Below, piece after piece: positions 59,595 through 64,000 of a DNA stretch of 64,000 nucleotides. Source of the DNA: a bacterium (GTDB lineage Bacteria > Joyebacterota > Joyebacteria > Joyebacterales > Joyebacteraceae); assembly GCA_029990205.1 (NCBI GenBank), contig JAPEKQ010000003.1:159321-223320 (forward strand). The letters run 5' to 3'. The position numbers were made by a program, and so were the translations under genes. How positions within the stretch are numbered: the stretch's first letter is position 1; each line of letters begins with the position of its first letter. The notes under the pieces are model-generated. The model saw nothing but the letters and a program-made list of their open reading frames with translations, searched no databases and was not told the origin of the DNA.

Positions 59595-59728
59595 TATTCG
59601 CGTTGCTCCACCCCGCGTCGTCTCGTGATGCGTTCGTCCGCGTCGTCAGGAATCCCGCACACGATGCGCGAATGAGCGCTCAACCTTCGTCCCCTGTCCC
59701 GTGTCAGAGATGTTGCCCCCCAGGCACC

Positions 59729-59755
59729 CACTGCGGACATCCAAGTCCGCGAGTG
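59729..59755 (+). promoter_or_regulatory. Hairpin in the leader of the 935-residue secreted protein
   Basis: CACTGCGGAC/GTCCGC(G)AGTG, 10 bp with one bulge and loop ATCCAA, 61 bases before the ATG. No convincing promoter was found in the 294-base gap. Confidence 0.5.
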
Positions 59756-59816
59756 TCTCCCAGCCGAGACGCTGAACGAGCGGGATCACAGACATAGTTG
59801 GAAGGGGGATTGGCCG

Positions 59817-62624
59817 ATGAGTGCAAGGCTCATGGTCCTCACGACCGTGTGTCTCGCCCTCCTCCTGCTGCCGGTGTCGGGCGCGTACGCGCACGATGCG
59901 GCAGAGGTGGGCGAGCGTGCGAGTCTGGATTACGCGCCGGGGGTGCTTCGTGCGTCAGGAAGCGACGTGCGCGAGCATGCGCGTCTTGAGACGCTCTGGA
60001 TCTTCGAGGCGGACTTCGAGGACCTCTCCGGAGACAACGCCGGTTGGTTCTCGCTGGACCGTTCCGGAACACTCGGACAGGAAAATTACTGGCACAAGGA
60101 TACGATCCGTCTGACCGAGAGTTATCTCGGTGACAGCACATGGTGGTGCGGCACCGAGAACCCCTGCTGGTTCCAGCCCCGTGGATACGGAAACGACTGG
60201 GTACAGTATCTCCATCAGGACCTTCCGCTCGCAAGCTGGAGCACGGCCGGAGACGACGTCTATCTCGAATTCGACCAGCGCTTCGCCATGGAGCACGACT
60301 ACGATTACGGATTCGTCGAGGTCTCCGATGATGGCGGCGGCACCTGGACGACACTCTACACCGCGAACAACCCCGGATTCGCCGGCAAGCCCGGCACACC
60401 GAAGGACTGGGATTCGGATGAGGGACACAAGCAGCTGAGCCTCGGCCCGTGGGCGGGCGAGGACATCCGTCTGCGATTCCGCTTCGAGTCCGATGCCCTG
60501 TACTCAGCTGAGGACGAGTACAACAACCCGGGCGTCAACTCGGTGCAGGACGGCGCCTGGCAGATCGACAATATCGAGATCACCGTCAACTCATCGCAGG
60601 TCTGGCTTGACGACGCCGAGGCCCCGGGGGAGAACGGCTGGGGCCACGAGGGGATCCCACACATGGGCGCCACCGGACTCCAGTTCTACCGCGGGTTGTA
60701 CGGAACGGACTTCGAGACCGGTCGACCGTTCACGTGCGAGAACCGCTCGGGATGGATGTGGGCGGCGGTCGATCCGTTCACGGGCACCGTGGTCGATGAC
60801 GAGAACACGTGGATCGTGAGTCCTCCGATCGACATCAGCGGCGCCGAGAAGCTGTCCGCGCGCTGGGACTACTGGCTCGACTGCCCGTTCGCGTCGAACG
60901 ACCGATACGATCTCTGGCTCGCGTCGAGCGATGAGATCGCATGCGTTCAGGACCCGTCCGGGTTCGTCGATGAAGACCCGGGCGGCTGGTACGGCGGACC
61001 GTGGTGGGGAACGAAGAACGACAGCTGGGACGCCTTCGCCGGAAACGACTGGCTCGCCGTCAACCTGCGTCTCTACAACCTCGACGCGGCCGACCCGGGC
61101 ACGCACAAGGCCGGGTACATTCTCAACTGGGTCAAGGTCGGCATTCCGACCGGCGACTCCGGCACCGCCTTCACGTACGGTCAGTGGGACCGATTCAATG
61201 ACTGGTTCGTCGAGCAGATGGCGGACGCACTCGAGGATACGGCCCTCATCACGGTCGTGGATGACGACGACATCGCCAGCGTCACGTTGATGGCGTCGAA
61301 TGACGACGGCGACACGTGGGAGGCCTACCCGTGCGTCAACCGTCAGCCGCTCTCGGACGAGTGGTACGCCGACCCGCCCGTCAACCAGATGACGCCGGGC
61401 AGCGAGATCCACTACTACTACGAGGCCGTTGATGGCGCCGGCAACGTGGCCACATGGCCGGCTGCGGCGCCGGACAGCTACTACGAATTCTCGATCCTGC
61501 CGATCGACGCGACCGTGTCGGACCCGGGCATTCTCCTGGTCGACAAGCACAAGAGATACACGCCTGGTGAGACCCGTTACCTCGGCCAGCTGCACACGTC
61601 GGAGTACTACTACCGTGAGGCCCTGGGCATCCTCGGCTACGAGTGGGAGACCTACGACGTGGAGGTCGAGTCGGGCACGCGGAACTCCGAGGGCCCGGAT
61701 TCGATGGGCTACAAGTACTACGACACCATCATCTGGTTCTCGAACTACTTCCCGAGCTACACCTACTGGCCCGTCGACCAGCAGAATCTGATCAACTGGC
61801 TCAACCAGTCTGCCGCCGGCAAGGAGCGCAACTTCATGGCGACCGGCTGCAACTGGGCCTACGAGCTCATGGACACCGGCGCTGAGACGCTTGACTTCGT
61901 CACACAGTGGCTCGCGGTCGAATACGTCCAGGACGGCGTCGGCGAGGTCACGGTCGACAGCATGCCGACCGTTCAGGACGTCGCCGGGAACCACACGTTC
62001 ATGGACCACGCCGACGGCGCGTGTCTCGTCCGGGGCGCCTGCCCGATCATCCACCACTTCGACGTCCTCGCGCCGTTCCCCGGCACATCGGGGACCGAGG
62101 TGACGACCGAGTATCTCAAGCTCGACAGTTCGACGCTGCCGGCGGGTGTGGCGTACACGCACCCGACGTACGGATACCAGACAGTGAGTCTGGGATACGG
62201 TCTCGAGTTCATGGTCAACGAGATGCTGCCCAACGGGTACTACCGTGCGGGCGTCGAGGACCGGGTCAACTTCATGGAGAACGTGATGGCCTACTTCTCC
62301 AAGACCCCGACCGAGAACCCGACGGGCGTTGTCGACGACACGCGGAGGAACGCGCTGTCGCACGCCTATCCGAACCCGTTCAATCCGGTCACGAAGATCG
62401 CGTACAGCGTGAGGGACGCCGGTCCTGTGACCATTGATATCTACAACGTTGCGGGCAAGGTCGTCCGGACGCTGCTCGATACGGAACTCGATGCCGGAGC
62501 GACCGGCTACGTCGTCTGGGACGGCTCAACCGACTCCGGCACGACGTGCGCCAGCGGCGTGTACTTCTATCGCATGACCGCACCGGGCTTCAGCGAGTCG
62601 CGCAGGGTGGTGATGCTGAAGTAG
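59817..62624 (+). CDS. Large secreted surface protein with FlgD-Ig/type IX-style tail
   Basis: A 935-residue exported protein. Signal peptide about 1-25. Residues about 55-260 form a beta-rich module (FAMEHDYDYGFVEVSDDGGGTWTTLY split at YGFVEVSDDGGGTW) like those flanking M6 immune-inhibitor peptidases. A related beta module follows to about 440, then an Ig-like part (GSEIHYYYEAVDGAGNV). Residues about 570-760 (ILLVDKHKR ... QQNLINWLN) resemble the amidotransferase-like module of the M6 protease at 50693. The end has NPFNPVT, SGVYFYRM and VVMLK. No protease motif is seen. The next gene is a close paralogue. Role probably adhesive or in polymer binding. Confidence 0.8.
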   Translation: MSARLMVLTTVCLALLLLPVSGAYAHDAAEVGERASLDYAPGVLRASGSDVREHARLETLWIFEADFEDLSGDNAGWFSLDRSGTLGQENYWHKDTIRLTESYLGDSTWWCGTENPCWFQPRGYGNDWVQYLHQDLPLASWSTAGDDVYLEFDQRFAMEHDYDYGFVEVSDDGGGTWTTLYTANNPGFAGKPGTPKDWDSDEGHKQLSLGPWAGEDIRLRFRFESDALYSAEDEYNNPGVNSVQDGAWQIDNIEITVNSSQVWLDDAEAPGENGWGHEGIPHMGATGLQFYRGLYGTDFETGRPFTCENRSGWMWAAVDPFTGTVVDDENTWIVSPPIDISGAEKLSARWDYWLDCPFASNDRYDLWLASSDEIACVQDPSGFVDEDPGGWYGGPWWGTKNDSWDAFAGNDWLAVNLRLYNLDAADPGTHKAGYILNWVKVGIPTGDSGTAFTYGQWDRFNDWFVEQMADALEDTALITVVDDDDIASVTLMASNDDGDTWEAYPCVNRQPLSDEWYADPPVNQMTPGSEIHYYYEAVDGAGNVATWPAAAPDSYYEFSILPIDATVSDPGILLVDKHKRYTPGETRYLGQLHTSEYYYREALGILGYEWETYDVEVESGTRNSEGPDSMGYKYYDTIIWFSNYFPSYTYWPVDQQNLINWLNQSAAGKERNFMATGCNWAYELMDTGAETLDFVTQWLAVEYVQDGVGEVTVDSMPTVQDVAGNHTFMDHADGACLVRGACPIIHHFDVLAPFPGTSGTEVTTEYLKLDSSTLPAGVAYTHPTYGYQTVSLGYGLEFMVNEMLPNGYYRAGVEDRVNFMENVMAYFSKTPTENPTGVVDDTRRNALSHAYPNPFNPVTKIAYSVRDAGPVTIDIYNVAGKVVRTLLDTELDAGATGYVVWDGSTDSGTTCASGVYFYRMTAPGFSESRRVVMLK

Positions 62625-62690
62625 CGCCGCTGGTACACGCCCGGTACGCGTAACGACGCACACCGGGTTGAAGGAGTGACATCGGACAGC

Positions 62691-62722
62691 GGTGCCCCGG
62701 GTTCGTGGAGACCCGGGGTGCC
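62691..62722 (+). terminator. Hairpin between the two large secreted paralogues
   Basis: CCCCGGGT/ACCCGGGG extended by GGTG/TGCC with two wobble pairs, loop of eight bases, 66 bases after the stop. It may be a terminator or the leader structure of the next gene. Confidence 0.5.
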
Positions 62723-62877
62723 GCGCACCCCCATCAGGGATGACAACGGCAAGGCGGGGTCGGGAAGGAGGCGGCACAGGCAGCCGATCCATTGTGGGAA
62801 CGCAGAGCGACACAGCGAAGCCTACTTGAGAGAGAGTATCGATGAGCAGGACCGGTTTCAAAGAGGGGGATTGGCCT

Positions 62878-64000
62878 ATGAAGTCAGGACTCATGCTTCT
62901 TCTGGTCGTGAGTCTCGTGCTGGTGTCCGCCTGCAGCGGCGCGCTGGCGAAAGGCTCTGACTGGGGAGACTACGCGAGTCCCATCCCGCGTCCGGCAGAG
63001 ATGGAGATGGACACGGGCGGCAACATCCAGGGGGCGCGCCTCGAGACGCTCTGGATCTACCAGGCGGATTTCAGCGACCTCTCCGGCGACAACGCCGGTT
63101 GGTACTCGCTGGACCGTTCCGGAACGCTCGGACAGGACAGCTACTGGCACAAGGACACCATCCGTCTGACCGAGGCCTACCTCGGTGACAGCACGTGGTG
63201 GTGTGGCACGACGAACCCGTGCTGGCTCCAGGAGCGCGGGTACGGCAACGACTGGCTCCAGAATCTCCACAGGGATCTGTCGCTTTCGAGCTGGAGCACG
63301 GCCGGAGACGATGTCTATCTCGACTTCGACCAGCGCTTCGCCATGGAGCACGACTACGACTACGGGTATGTCGAGGTCTCCGATGACGGCGGCGCCACAT
63401 GGACGACGCTCTACTCCGCGAACAACCCCGGGTTCGCCGGCAAGCCCGGCACGCCGAAGGACTGGGACTCGGATGAGGGACACAAGCATCTGAGCCTCGG
63501 CCCGTGGGCGGGCGAGGACATCCGTCTGAGATTCCGCTTCGAGTCCGATGGCGCGTATTCGGCCGAGGACGAGTACAACAACCCTGGCATCAACTCGGTT
63601 CAGGACGGCGCCTGGCAGATCGACAACCTCGAGATCATCGTCAACTCGTCGCAGGTATGGTTTGACGACGTCGAGGCTCCGGGCGAGAACGGCTGGGTTC
63701 ACGAGGCGATTCCGCAGATGGGCGCCACGGGACTGACGTTCTACCGAGGTCTGTTCGGCACGGACTTCGACACCGGCCGGCCGTTCACGTGTGAGAGCCG
63801 CTCGGGCTGGATGTGGGCGGCGATGGAGCCGTTCACGGGAACCACGATCGACAACCAGAATACATGGCTCATCTCGCCGCCGATCGACATCAGTGGCGCA
63901 GAGAGGCTCGTTGGGTTGTTCGACATGTGGGTCGACATCCCGCAGATCTCGAACGTCCGGTTCGATCTCTGGCTCGCGTCGAGCGATGAGATCGCGTGCG
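62878..64000 (+). CDS. Paralogue of the 935-residue secreted protein, 5' part only
   Basis: The right edge cuts this gene after 374 codons. The visible part aligns along its length with residues 1 to about 375 of the gene at 59817, with long near-identical runs (GDNAGW, SGTLGQ, YWHKDTIRLTE, FAMEHDYDYG, NNPGFAGKPGTPKDWDSDEGHK). The leaders also match (GGGGGATTGGCC just before each ATG), so this is a recent tandem duplication. The signal peptide differs: VLVSAC could be a lipobox, whereas the first copy has none. Whether the amidotransferase-like and FlgD-Ig parts follow lies outside the window. Confidence 0.85.
   Translation, partial: MKSGLMLLLVVSLVLVSACSGALAKGSDWGDYASPIPRPAEMEMDTGGNIQGARLETLWIYQADFSDLSGDNAGWYSLDRSGTLGQDSYWHKDTIRLTEAYLGDSTWWCGTTNPCWLQERGYGNDWLQNLHRDLSLSSWSTAGDDVYLDFDQRFAMEHDYDYGYVEVSDDGGATWTTLYSANNPGFAGKPGTPKDWDSDEGHKHLSLGPWAGEDIRLRFRFESDGAYSAEDEYNNPGINSVQDGAWQIDNLEIIVNSSQVWFDDVEAPGENGWVHEAIPQMGATGLTFYRGLFGTDFDTGRPFTCESRSGWMWAAMEPFTGTTIDNQNTWLISPPIDISGAERLVGLFDMWVDIPQISNVRFDLWLASSDEIAC

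Overview
The window is a GC-rich bacterial chromosome segment. Almost every gene reads rightward; only rpsT and a membrane sulfatase are on the minus strand. The first three quarters is dense housekeeping DNA, with many stop/start overlaps of the ATGA or GTGA type. The organism looks diderm, because it carries a lapA-lapB pair, an LpxL-type acyltransferase, an NlpD-like LysM/M23 lipoprotein and several lipoproteins. Two large secreted proteins end in a FlgD-Ig / type IX-style C-terminal module (NPFNP ... SGxYF ... LK). Together with the high GC this suggests an FCB-superphylum lineage of the Eisenbacteria/Krumholzibacteriota kind; that placement is an inference.

Layout. 1-5.5 kb: the end of a Xer recombinase, argF, an Ig-like lipoprotein, dapF, dapA, a 4-OT tautomerase and, after two tandem terminator-like hairpins, a KamA-family radical SAM enzyme. 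5.5-9.7 kb: a 440 bp regulatory region with a good sigma-54 promoter and two TGTTCA/TGAACA palindromes, then a FIST sensor protein and a soluble GAF/hybrid histidine kinase. 9.8-13 kb: dapB, an HD nucleotidase and proS. 13.1-20.8 kb: rpsT (minus, TTG start) divergent from uvrC, ogt, xerD-like, a CCA/poly(A) polymerase, scpA, scpB and rluB. 20.8-28.1 kb: cmk (apparently a CTG start), plsC, ispH, rpsA with long acidic tails, mtaB and miaB. 28.1-36 kb: lapA, lapB, a TPR protein, mutS, mutL and miaA. 36-38 kb: the sulfatase. 38.1-48.9 kb: tRNA-Gly, a DUF512/PDZ radical SAM-like protein, der, plsY, gpsA, tRNA-Pro, an acyltransferase, a glycosyltransferase, surE, pcm, a small membrane exporter, tRNA-Pro, a LOG-like protein, acyP, an nlpD-like gene, apt and tRNA-Arg.

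49-64 kb is more accessory: a class-III FAD disulfide reductase/NADH oxidase-like enzyme, a 950-residue M6 metalloprotease, a CarboxypepD/DNRLRE lipoprotein, a P2-type cation ATPase, two small secreted proteins (one rich in Cys), and a tandem pair of very large secreted paralogues, the second cut by the window end. Regulatory structure is richest here and upstream of the FIST operon.

Biologically the segment links lysine/peptidoglycan precursor synthesis (dapA, dapB, dapF), tRNA modification (miaA, miaB, mtaB), mismatch and excision repair (mutS, mutL, uvrC, ogt), phospholipid synthesis (plsY, plsC, gpsA), chromosome segregation (scpA, scpB, Xer) and envelope maintenance. No phage, insertion sequence, CRISPR array, toxin-antitoxin pair or recognised defence system is visible. 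The least explained elements are the sigma-54/palindrome region before the FIST-kinase pair, the secreted-protein island, a back-to-back hairpin array between apt and tRNA-Arg, and a 20 bp tandem repeat touching the M6 protease promoter. Sigma-70-type promoters found by eye mostly have an exact 17 bp spacer and often a TAGnnT -10.
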